DNA of 64,000 bases from Acutalibacter muris (lineage in GTDB: Bacteria; Bacillota; Clostridia; Oscillospirales; Acutalibacteraceae), in the NCBI RefSeq assembly GCF_002201475.1, contig NZ_CP021422.1:310001-374000 (forward strand). Reading direction: 5' to 3'. The notes beneath the pieces were generated by a model, which saw nothing but the letters and a program-made list of their open reading frames with translations, was not told where the DNA came from and did no database searches. Every line of letters starts with the position of its first letter. Positions within the stretch are counted from its first letter, which is position 1. Positions 57,041 through 64,000 of the stretch are shown here, one piece after another. The translations under genes were made by a program, and so were the position numbers.

Positions 57041-57867
57041 GCGAGATAGACAAGCTGATAAACCAGGCTTTTCCCGATGAGCTTCGGGATATTGAGCCCA
57101 TAGACGTGGACGAGGACGCCATACTCAGCAGGGCCCTTGAGAATCTGGGGCTGAAGCCCTCCCCAAGGCTGGAGCTGCCGGAGCTTACCGTAAAGCACCC
57201 GCGCCGCAGGAACACAGCGGGGCAGAGTAAAAAGGAGGAACCGGAGTTCGTAGAGGTGCCGGTGGTGGTGCACCATCGCTGGAGGGACTGGGCGGGCTGG
57301 GCCTTTGCGGCTTGCCTTGTGCTGGTGGTGGCGGTTAATTGGGGGCCATGGCTCATTAAAAGCCTGGACTTCGGCCTGGGGCCCAGGAGCGCCGGGGACG
57401 CTGCGGCCCCGGAGAGCGGCGGGAGCCCGGCGGTAAGCGGCGGCGCTGCCTTTGTCCTGGAGGACGACAGCCAGAAGGTTTCCGTGGCCGTCGCTTCGGT
57501 AAGCTATGGGGCGGAGGACACCGTGACCATAGAAATGACTATCACCCCGGTGATGGAGCCGGAGGAACTGGACCTGGACCAGTTTGACATCAGGGTCTCC
57601 GGGGACAACGCGGACTCGGTGGTGCGGCTCAGCCGGAGCAACGAGGGGAACAAGGTTTCTCTGAAATACCAGCTTAACGGCTATAGGACCATTGTGCTTG
57701 AGATAAAGCAGGCGAAACCCCTTATCGACAGCAGCGGCAATGAGGTGGGGTTCGGGTATCAGGCTATCGACGAGATAGAGGTCAGCTTTATTGCGGGCCA
57801 GGCCAGGAGCCTTAATGGAAATGGGGTATCTCATTTTGACAGGTACGGCGCGGCTGAAGGCGAATGA
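57037..57867 (+). CDS. Putative membrane anti-sigma factor
   Basis: 276 aa. Residues 1-85 are cytosolic with acidic helices (DELRDIEPIDVDEDAILSRALENLG), suited to sigma binding. One membrane helix (about 86-102, GWAFAACLVLVVAV) follows. The outside part contains a Gly/Ala/Ser linker and a beta-rich domain (VSVAVASVSYGAEDTVTIEM, TPVMEPEELDLDQFDIRVSG) reminiscent of DUF4179/DUF5643-type Ig-like domains. No zinc HxxxCxxC motif is present. The role is inferred from overlap with the sigma gene and topology. A terminator follows. Confidence 0.75.
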   Translation: MSEIDKLINQAFPDELRDIEPIDVDEDAILSRALENLGLKPSPRLELPELTVKHPRRRNTAGQSKKEEPEFVEVPVVVHHRWRDWAGWAFAACLVLVVAVNWGPWLIKSLDFGLGPRSAGDAAAPESGGSPAVSGGAAFVLEDDSQKVSVAVASVSYGAEDTVTIEMTITPVMEPEELDLDQFDIRVSGDNADSVVRLSRSNEGNKVSLKYQLNGYRTIVLEIKQAKPLIDSSGNEVGFGYQAIDEIEVSFIAGQARSLNGNGVSHFDRYGAAEGE

Positions 57868-57870
57868 GAT

Positions 57871-57903
57871 AAAAAGGCCGTCCTTTTGTGGGGCGGCCTT
57901 TTT
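57871..57903 (+). terminator. Terminator of the sigma/anti-sigma operon
   Basis: AAAAAGGCCG pairs with CGGCCTTTTT with an internal mismatch, followed by ATTC. Confidence 0.85.
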
Positions 57904-57929
57904 ATTCACGTTTTATTAACCTGTTTTTC

Positions 57930-57958
57930 TTGCTTTTGCCACAGTTCTGGGTTAAAAT
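57930..57958 (+). promoter_or_regulatory. Promoter of the two-component/HtrA operon
   Basis: TTGCTT (57930-57935), 17 bases, TAAAAT (57953-57958), 31 bases before the ATG. Confidence 0.6.
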
Positions 57959-57988
57959 ATAAAAGAACATATTATGAGAGGTGCTTTT

Positions 57989-58675
57989 ATGGCGAAAATT
58001 CTGATCGTTGACGACGATACCAATATATGTGAGCTTCTGCGACTCTATATCGAGAAGGAGGGCTTTGAGGCGGCCATCTCCAACGACGGGGAGAGCGCGC
58101 TTAAAAAGTTCGACAGCTTCTCCCCGGACCTTATGCTTCTGGACATAATGCTCCCCGGCCTTGACGGCTGGCAGGTCTGCCGGGAGATACGCAAAAAATC
58201 CTCCTGCCCCATAATCATGCTGACCGCCAAGGGCGAGGTGTTCGACAAGGTCCTGGGGCTGGAGCTGGGGGCCGACGACTATGTGGTGAAGCCCTTTGAG
58301 ACCAAGGAGGTCATCGCCAGAATAAACGCCGTGCTGCGCCGGAGCGGCAAGGGCGGCGACAGACTGGACAACAAGGAGGTCTCATATGAGAACCTGGTGA
58401 TAAATCTTACAAACTATGAGCTGAAGGTGAAGGGCGTGCAGATAGATACCCCGCCCAAGGAGATGGAGCTTATCTATCACCTGGCCTCCAACCCCAACAG
58501 GGTCTTTACCAGGGACCAGCTTCTTGACGAGGTATGGGGCTTTGACTATTACGGCGACAGCCGCACGGTGGACGTGCACATAAAACGCCTTAGGGAGAAG
58601 CTGGAGGGGGTTTCGGAAAAGTGGAGCCTGAAGACCGTCTGGGGCGTTGGCTATAAGTTTGAGGTGAAGGACTAG
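57989..58675 (+). CDS. OmpR/PhoB-type response regulator
   Basis: 228 aa. The receiver domain has the acidic pocket VDDD (8-10), phospho-acceptor Asp52 in LLDIMLPGLDG, Thr in LTAKGE and Lys in VVKPFE. The C-terminal winged helix includes PPKEMELIYHLASNPNRVFTR, DQLLDEVWGFDYYGDSRTVDVHIKRLREKL and VWGVGYKFE. ATG 57989 follows AGAGGTG by 5 bases; ATG 57974 lies in the ribosome site. The kinase gene starts 3 bases later. Confidence 0.96.
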   Translation: MAKILIVDDDTNICELLRLYIEKEGFEAAISNDGESALKKFDSFSPDLMLLDIMLPGLDGWQVCREIRKKSSCPIIMLTAKGEVFDKVLGLELGADDYVVKPFETKEVIARINAVLRRSGKGGDRLDNKEVSYENLVINLTNYELKVKGVQIDTPPKEMELIYHLASNPNRVFTRDQLLDEVWGFDYYGDSRTVDVHIKRLREKLEGVSEKWSLKTVWGVGYKFEVKD

Positions 58676-58678
58676 CCT

Positions 58679-60241
58679 ATGCAGAGGAGCATATTCAAAC
58701 GCTATCTCTCCATCACCATGGCTATAATCTTCCTGAGCTTTACCATGCTGGGGACGGTGACCCTGGTCTTCTTCGGCCGGTACTGGCGGCAGGAGAAAAA
58801 GGAGCTGCTGACCCAGAACGCCACCTCCATCGCCCAGGCGGCCAGCCGGTTTCTGCATGAGAAGTCCGAGGGCAAGTACGAGCTGCAGGGGGAGGCGCTC
58901 ATGCTGTTTATGGAGAGCTTTTCCACCAGCATAGACGCGGACATCTTCATCACGGATCTTGACGGCAACGTGCTGCTGGGCAGTTACGCCTGCAGCAGGG
59001 TGGAGGGTATAGACAAGGCCCCGCCGCCCTTGGTGGAGAAGGCCTCCCAGGGGCTCTATGAGGGCCGGGGACGCTTTGACGGGCTCTATAGGGAGAACTA
59101 CTATATCATCGCCGTGCCCATGGCTGCCACGGAGGGCGGGCCCCAGGTGGGGGTGGTCTTCGCCACCACCAGTCCGGCGTCCATGAACGTCATACAGCTG
59201 GAGGCCTTCAAGATATTTCTTGTGGCGGCGGGGCTGGCACTGCTTATAACCTTCTGCGTGGTGGGAATATTTGCCTATAGGCTGGTGCGTCCACTCCGGC
59301 TGATGTCTGCGGCGGCAAGGAGCTTTGGCGCGGGGGACTTCTCCGTGCGGGTGCCTGTCACCAGCGAGGACGAGATGGGGCAGCTGGCTATGTCCTTCAA
59401 CAATATGGCAAACTCCCTTACAAACTCCGAGGGTATGCGCCGCAGCTTCATTGCCAACGTGTCTCACGAGCTGAAAACCCCCATGACCACTATAGCCGGC
59501 TTTATAGACGGCATTTTGGACGGCACCATACCCCAGGACGAGCAGGACAAATATCTGCATATAGTCTCCGACGAGGTCAAGCGGCTCTCTAGGCTTGTGA
59601 AGTCCATGCTGGACCTTTCAAGGATAGACAGCGGCGATATGAAGATACACCCAAGCCATTTTGACATTACCCACACTGTGGTGAACACCCTTTTGACCTT
59701 TGAGCAGAGCATCGACGAAAAGGGGATAGAGATAGCGGGCCTGGAGGACGCCGCGCCAATGCAGGTGTACGGCGACCCGGACCTTTTGCACCAGGTGGTG
59801 TATAATCTGGTGGAGAACGCGGTAAAATTTACCAATCAGGGCGGAACTATCCGTGTGCAGATAATAGACAGCGTGGACCGCACCGTGGTGGCCATAGAGA
59901 ACACCGGGCCGGGGATAGCGGCGGAGGACCTGCCCATGGTCTTCGACCGCTTCTATAAGGGGGATAAATCCCGCAGCCGGGACAAGAACGGCATGGGCCT
60001 GGGGCTGTATCTGGTGAGGACCATATTGCAGCTTCACGGCGGCAATATTCAGGTGAGCTCGGTACAGGGGCAATACTGCCGCTTTGAGTTCTACGTGCCA
60101 AAGCCCCAGGAGGCCCCGCGGCTGAAGGAGGCCGGGCAGAAGCCCAAAGAGAACGCGCCGAAGCTAAGGGAGCCCAGGGTCAAAAAGCAGAAAAAGCCGG
60201 ATATAAAGCCGGAGACCGAAAGGAGTAAAGATGATGAGTGA
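58679..60241 (+). CDS. Sensor histidine kinase (HAMP, HisKA, HATPase)
   Basis: 520 aa. Membrane helices at about 7-33 and 176-200 enclose an extracytoplasmic sensor of about 140 residues that resembles a single Cache/PAS-like domain. HAMP follows (RLVRPLRLMSAAARSFGAGD). His263 in NVSHELKTPMTT is the phosphorylation site; N box NLVENAVKFT and G boxes ENTGPGIAAEDL and GMGLGLYLVRTI are present. The C-terminus adds about 45 basic, Pro/Lys-rich residues (PKLREPRVKKQKKPDIK), unusual for a kinase. It overlaps the protease gene by 11 bases. Confidence 0.95.
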   Translation: MQRSIFKRYLSITMAIIFLSFTMLGTVTLVFFGRYWRQEKKELLTQNATSIAQAASRFLHEKSEGKYELQGEALMLFMESFSTSIDADIFITDLDGNVLLGSYACSRVEGIDKAPPPLVEKASQGLYEGRGRFDGLYRENYYIIAVPMAATEGGPQVGVVFATTSPASMNVIQLEAFKIFLVAAGLALLITFCVVGIFAYRLVRPLRLMSAAARSFGAGDFSVRVPVTSEDEMGQLAMSFNNMANSLTNSEGMRRSFIANVSHELKTPMTTIAGFIDGILDGTIPQDEQDKYLHIVSDEVKRLSRLVKSMLDLSRIDSGDMKIHPSHFDITHTVVNTLLTFEQSIDEKGIEIAGLEDAAPMQVYGDPDLLHQVVYNLVENAVKFTNQGGTIRVQIIDSVDRTVVAIENTGPGIAAEDLPMVFDRFYKGDKSRSRDKNGMGLGLYLVRTILQLHGGNIQVSSVQGQYCRFEFYVPKPQEAPRLKEAGQKPKENAPKLREPRVKKQKKPDIKPETERSKDDE

Positions 60242-61925
60242 ATGGAAAGAGGGCGTCCCGGAGGAGCCTGAGAGGGAAAATGTGCAGATAGAGACGGAGC
60301 CGGGGGAGAACGGAGAGGATATGCAGATACCCGTCGAAGCCTCATTGCCTCCTGACGGAGCTATAGAGCCCATGCCGCCAGAGACACTGGAGCCGGTCAT
60401 GCCGCCCGAGCCATACCGGCAGCCCCAGCCGGAGTATTCGTACTATCAGCAGCCCCAGGTACAACCTGGATATGCTGAATATCAGTCTGCTGTTCAGCAG
60501 CCGGTTTTTCAACAGCCAATGTACCCGCCCCAGCCCCAGCCGTACCAGGGATATCAGCCCCAGCAGCCGGTACAGCAGCCTGTGCAGCAGTACCAGTACC
60601 CGCAGCAGGTATACCAGCCGCAGCCACCCTATCCGCCGTACCAGGGCACATATACAGCCCAGGCCCCGGCGAAAAGGAGGATGTCCACAGGGGCCAAGGT
60701 GTTTCTCATTATAGCGGGCATTTTTGCCCTTGCGGGTATATCTGCGGCGGTGATATATTTTGCCCTGGCTGTGGGCAATTCCAGCGTAGCGCCGGAAAGG
60801 GAACCCTTCTTCGGCTATGAGGTGCCCGACGATGACGATGGCTCAGAGCCCTGGGAGGACGAAGACCCCGACTTCGGCGTTGCCCCTCCTGAAGAGGAGG
60901 AGAGCCACCCGGAGGTGGACGTGACCCCCAATACCGACGGCATCGCCATAAGCCCCAGGCCCTCGGGCTCCACCATGGACGCAGAGGGGGTATATAACCG
61001 GGTCGTCACCTCTACGGTCACCGTTTCCGCAAAGCTTACCCAGGAGGGGGCCAGCACCGGCGAGAGCACCGGCACCGGAATTATCGCCACCAGCGACGGG
61101 TATATAATTACCAACTCCCATGTGGTGCTGAACTCCCGCTCCGCCAAGGTGACTGTGACTACCTTTGACGGCCTGGAGTATGAAGCTGTGGTGGTGGGCG
61201 TGGACAGGACTACGGATTTGGCGGTATTAAAGACCAACGACCACAACTTTGTCCCCGCAGAATTCGGAGACGCGGAGGAGCTGTCCGTGGGGGAGTGGGT
61301 GCTGGCCATAGGCAACCCCGGCGGCGCGCGCTTCTCAAGCTCCCTGACCCGGGGGATAATCTCCGGCCTTGACCGTGAGGTGGGCAAGTACAGCGAGGAG
61401 GGCATGACCTATATCCAGACCGACGCGGCCATAAACCCCGGCAACTCCGGCGGGCCACTGGTGAATATGTATGGTCAGGTGGTGGGTATAAACTCCTCCA
61501 AAATAGTCACCGAGGGCTATGAGGGCATGGGCTTTGCCATACCTGTCAGTAAGGCCCAGCCAATAATCAACGAGCTGCTCTCCGGCGGATATATCAAGGG
61601 CCGCACCCGCTTAGGCATCATGTGCCGTGAGGTGGGCTCCGCCATGTCGGAGATGTACAACGTCCCCCGGGGGCTCCAGATAACCGAGTTTAACGAGGAC
61701 TGTAGTCTGATAGGTACCGACGCGGAGCCCGGGGACATTATAATTGCTATTGAGGGCGAGACCGTGGAGAGCCTTAGGGACGTGTCGAACCTGCTCCTGC
61801 GCTACTCCCCCGGGGACCAGGTGACCTTGACCCTGTACCGGCCCGCCCAGACCTTCGGCCAGAAGGGCAGAGAGCTGGAGGTGGAGATAACTCTCCTTGA
61901 GGATAAGGGCGAGACCCAGGATTAA
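60231..61925 (+). CDS. HtrA/DegP-like membrane serine protease with PDZ domain
   Basis: 564 aa. A Pro/Gln/Tyr-rich cytosolic segment (about 60-146) precedes a membrane helix (156-181), then an acidic linker (196-230). The trypsin-like domain carries the triad His297 (IITNSHVV), Asp329 (RTTDLAVLK) and Ser406 (NPGNSGGPL). A single PDZ domain follows (LGIMCREVG, PGDIIIAIEGETV). It acts as an envelope quality-control protease. Translational overlap with the kinase makes a regulator-kinase-protease operon analogous in layout to CssRS-HtrA control. A terminator follows. Confidence 0.95.
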   Translation: MMSEWKEGVPEEPERENVQIETEPGENGEDMQIPVEASLPPDGAIEPMPPETLEPVMPPEPYRQPQPEYSYYQQPQVQPGYAEYQSAVQQPVFQQPMYPPQPQPYQGYQPQQPVQQPVQQYQYPQQVYQPQPPYPPYQGTYTAQAPAKRRMSTGAKVFLIIAGIFALAGISAAVIYFALAVGNSSVAPEREPFFGYEVPDDDDGSEPWEDEDPDFGVAPPEEEESHPEVDVTPNTDGIAISPRPSGSTMDAEGVYNRVVTSTVTVSAKLTQEGASTGESTGTGIIATSDGYIITNSHVVLNSRSAKVTVTTFDGLEYEAVVVGVDRTTDLAVLKTNDHNFVPAEFGDAEELSVGEWVLAIGNPGGARFSSSLTRGIISGLDREVGKYSEEGMTYIQTDAAINPGNSGGPLVNMYGQVVGINSSKIVTEGYEGMGFAIPVSKAQPIINELLSGGYIKGRTRLGIMCREVGSAMSEMYNVPRGLQITEFNEDCSLIGTDAEPGDIIIAIEGETVESLRDVSNLLLRYSPGDQVTLTLYRPAQTFGQKGRELEVEITLLEDKGETQD

Positions 61926-61940
61926 AAGTTGAGCAAAGCA

Positions 61941-61969
61941 AAGACCCCCGGTCGCCCGGGGGTCTTTTT
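61941..61969. terminator. Terminator after the HtrA operon
   Basis: AGACCCCCG pairs with CGGGGGTCT around GTCGCC, followed by TTTTTAT. Confidence 0.9.
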
Positions 61970-61979
61970 ATGCAGATAA

Positions 61980-62631
61980 TTACAGGGCTAGCTTATGTCC
62001 GTAGTATGTGTCGATAATGCGAATGCCCACGCTCTCCGCCGCTGGGTGGGTCTCGTCCTCGTGGAAGAAGGTCATGTCCTTCATGCCGTCTTTCTTAGAC
62101 TGGTTCAGGGCCCGGACCATAAGGGTACGGAAGTCCTCGGCGTTGAAGCGGTCGTTCTCGAAGTCCACGCCGAATATCTCCATGGAGCCGTCCACAAAGC
62201 GCAGCACCCCCACAAGGCTGACCTCCTCCCGCTCAAAGTCCAGGCTTTCCAGGGCCTCCACGGCCCCGGTGTTTGTCCTTGACACGCCGAAGTGCAGCTC
62301 GTAGCCCGGGAACCGCATGTGCAGATACTCCACAAACTCCCGCACCGCCCGGCCGTAGTCCCGCTTTATGCAGAAGATGTCCGGCTGGACGTACTTGTCA
62401 TCGTCCCACACGTAGAACTGGATAAGCCCCAGGGGCTCGCCGTCCTGCTCATAGAGGAGCATGGTATAGTTGTCCCGCTGGAAAGGAGCGCGCGGCGTGG
62501 GCGTTGAAGTCCGCCCGGGTCTTGAGCCCATCTGCATACGTTGGATAGCAGGAGCGGCTCATGTCCAGGGCCAGCTCATATGCAGAGTCCAGATACTGCA
62601 TATACTCATCTTGGGCTAATTGTCTTAGCAT
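61980..62631 (-). pseudogene. GNAT-like gene with a frameshift, downstream of murF
   Basis: The start ATG 62631 overlaps the murF stop (ATGCTAA) and reads MLRQLAQDEYMQYLDSAYEL, then TRADFNAHAARSF, and leaves frame near 62481. The other frame continues at once with QRDNYTMLLYEQDGEPLGL to TAA/TGA at 61980. One extra base at about 62481 explains it. The joined protein would be about 216 aa and looks like a GNAT fold (LLYEQDGEPLGLIQFYVWDD, GVSRTNTGAVEALESLDFE). It resembles the N-terminal half of the GNAT protein at 48784. It is either a true inactivation or a sequencing error. Confidence 0.7.
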
Positions 62632-63983
62632 ATATGGTTCTCCTTGATCTTTTCGACTATCCCCTCGGTCTTCATCCCCCTGGAGCCCTTTACGAGCACA
62701 GCGTCCCCGGGCCTTAGAAGTTCCCTCAAAAGCTCCCAGGCCTGGGCGTTGTCCTTCGCGCATATGGCCCCGGGGCCGTACCCCTCGGCAATTATCTCAC
62801 CAAGCTCGCCCACGGCGATAAGGGTATCTATGCCCAGCTCCTTCGCATACGCGCCGGTCTCAAGATGGCCTTGTTGGGTATAGTCCCCCAGTTCCCGCAT
62901 ACCCGCCAGCACCGCGAACCTTTGCCCGGATATTTCCTGTCCGGCCAGCAGGCCGAGGGCGCTGCGCATGGAGTCGGGGCTGGCGTTGTAGCTGTCGTCG
63001 ATAAGCAGCACGCCCCCCTCCTGAGAGATGACCTGGCGCATTTTCGGCGGGATATATCCCGCCAGCGCCCGAGCCGCGTCGGGGAGCGGTACCCCCAGCC
63101 AGTCGGCAGCAGCCAGCGCGGCCAGCGCATCGCAGGCCATATGGCTGCCCGGCGCCGGTAGGCGCACGGACTGTGTGCGGCCGTCGGGGGTGCGGCAGAG
63201 GAAGCTCTGGCCCCCGCTGTCCGTTTCTAGGTCCGTGCCCCGCCACATACACCCTTCAGAAAGGCCGAAGGTCACAATTCTATAGCGGCCCCCGCTGTCT
63301 AAAGAAGACAGCAGGTCGTTGTCCCCCGAGACGAACAGGGGAGCGTCAGACTTGAGATAGTCCGCAAGCTTCACCTTCTCTGCCATGATATTCTCTCGGG
63401 TTTTCATGAACTCGATATGGGAGGTGCCGATGGTGGTGATTATCCCGCAGGTGGGTTTTACCACCCGGGCGATGCGCTCCATCTCCCCGGGCATACTTAC
63501 GCCCATCTCCACCACGGCGGCGGTATGCTCCGGCTCTAGGCCGCAGACGGTTATGGGCACGCCCACCTGGCTGTTGGCGTTGCCGGGGGTCTTCCATACC
63601 TTATGCCCCGCGCCTATGGCCAGGGCGGCCATCTCCTTGGCGGTGGTCTTGCCCACGCTCCCGGTTATGCCCAGGATAGGGAGGCTGAACCTCTCCCGGT
63701 ACTTCTCCGCTGCCCTCTGTAAGGCGGCCCGGCAGTCCTCCACCAGCACCAGGGGGCCCTCCGCCTCCATGGGGTGGTCCGTAAAGCTGGCGGCGGCGCC
63801 GTTTCTAAAGGCGGAGCCTATGAAGTCGTGGCCGTCGTTATTCTCGCCCCTTATGGGCACGAACATCAGCCCGGGTCCCGCGCACCGGCTGTCGGTAAAA
63901 AAGTTCGTCACCACCGCGCCCGGGTCGCCGCGTAATATTCTGCCGCCGGCAAGGCCGGCAATTTCGAAAAGCGTAAGCTTCAT
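62625..63983 (-). CDS. murF: UDP-MurNAc-tripeptide--D-Ala-D-Ala ligase
   Basis: 452 aa from ATG 63983. Adds D-Ala-D-Ala to the UDP-MurNAc-tripeptide, the last cytoplasmic step of the peptidoglycan precursor. The N-terminal domain shows TNFFTDSRCAGPGLMFVPIRGENNDGHDF; the ATP domain has GITGSVGKTTAKE (105-117) and GNANSQVGVP; the C-terminal domain has IDDSYNASPDSMRSAL and VLVKGSRGMKTE. AAGGGGTGG lies 5 bases before the ATG; GTG 63992 falls inside that site. Upstream sequence lies beyond the window, where mraY or ddl would be usual neighbours. Confidence 0.97.
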   Translation of the reverse strand: MKLTLFEIAGLAGGRILRGDPGAVVTNFFTDSRCAGPGLMFVPIRGENNDGHDFIGSAFRNGAAASFTDHPMEAEGPLVLVEDCRAALQRAAEKYRERFSLPILGITGSVGKTTAKEMAALAIGAGHKVWKTPGNANSQVGVPITVCGLEPEHTAAVVEMGVSMPGEMERIARVVKPTCGIITTIGTSHIEFMKTRENIMAEKVKLADYLKSDAPLFVSGDNDLLSSLDSGGRYRIVTFGLSEGCMWRGTDLETDSGGQSFLCRTPDGRTQSVRLPAPGSHMACDALAALAAADWLGVPLPDAARALAGYIPPKMRQVISQEGGVLLIDDSYNASPDSMRSALGLLAGQEISGQRFAVLAGMRELGDYTQQGHLETGAYAKELGIDTLIAVGELGEIIAEGYGPGAICAKDNAQAWELLRELLRPGDAVLVKGSRGMKTEGIVEKIKENHIC

Positions 63984-64000
63984 TGGAGCCACCCCTTGTT

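Noticed and set aside
60400..60670. Tandem DNA repeat in the htrA head
   Set aside because: The Gln/Pro-rich segment is low-complexity coding sequence without a fixed repeat unit.

Overview
The window is a gapless stretch of a GC-rich bacterial chromosome, most likely a Gram-positive anaerobe of the class Clostridia (Oscillospirales/Ruminococcaceae-like). The evidence is two T-box leaders, sigma-A type TTGACA/TATAAT promoters, strong AGGAGG ribosome sites, a CarD protein, an AddA recombination nuclease, the rpoB-rpoC-rpsL-rpsG-fusA-tuf and dnaG-rpoD clusters, and a Zn-type L31. The species assignment is inference. I saw no phage, insertion sequence or CRISPR array.

Layout. 1-2350: the 3' part of a citrate synthase gene, tRNA-Leu(CAA), a cell-wall amidase, and two tandem paralogous microprotein genes (54 and 52 aa, minus strand) that I do not recognise. 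2350-10430: an AT-rich divergent control region, then leuA under a Leu T-box with a sodium:solute symporter behind it, an MFS transporter, a small membrane protein, CarD, a zinc alcohol dehydrogenase and a TrmH-type RNA methylase. 10500-21400 (minus): one tight run, pyrB - lipoprotein - pyrI - addA - GH2 hydrolase - TetM-like GTPase fused to a Rae1/YacP-type nuclease, read from a perfect consensus promoter and a leader terminator ahead of pyrB. 21400-22360: a membrane-anchored unknown protein divergent from an XRE regulator. 22370-28600 (minus): the ATP synthase operon, in which the delta subunit exists only as a short domain fused to the N-terminus of alpha. 28700-35700: DUF1622, rpmE, DUF2087, YigZ, dGTPase, dnaG, rpoD, a PepSY lipoprotein and an Rrf2 regulator. 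36500-48800: transcription and translation core genes. 48780-56300: GNAT, HAD phosphatases, ileS (eukaryote-like type 2) under an Ile T-box, and an FGGY kinase. 56500-61930: an ECF sigma/anti-sigma pair and a response regulator-histidine kinase-HtrA envelope-stress operon. 61980-63983 (minus): murF and a frameshifted GNAT-like gene.

Most of the window is housekeeping. The most unusual items are the GTPase-nuclease fusion, the delta-alpha ATP synthase fusion, the paralogous microproteins with their palindromic operator and TTTATAAA iterons, the pyr operon with foreign members and a leader terminator, and a two-copy interspersed hairpin repeat. Functions are read from motifs by eye; no database search was run.
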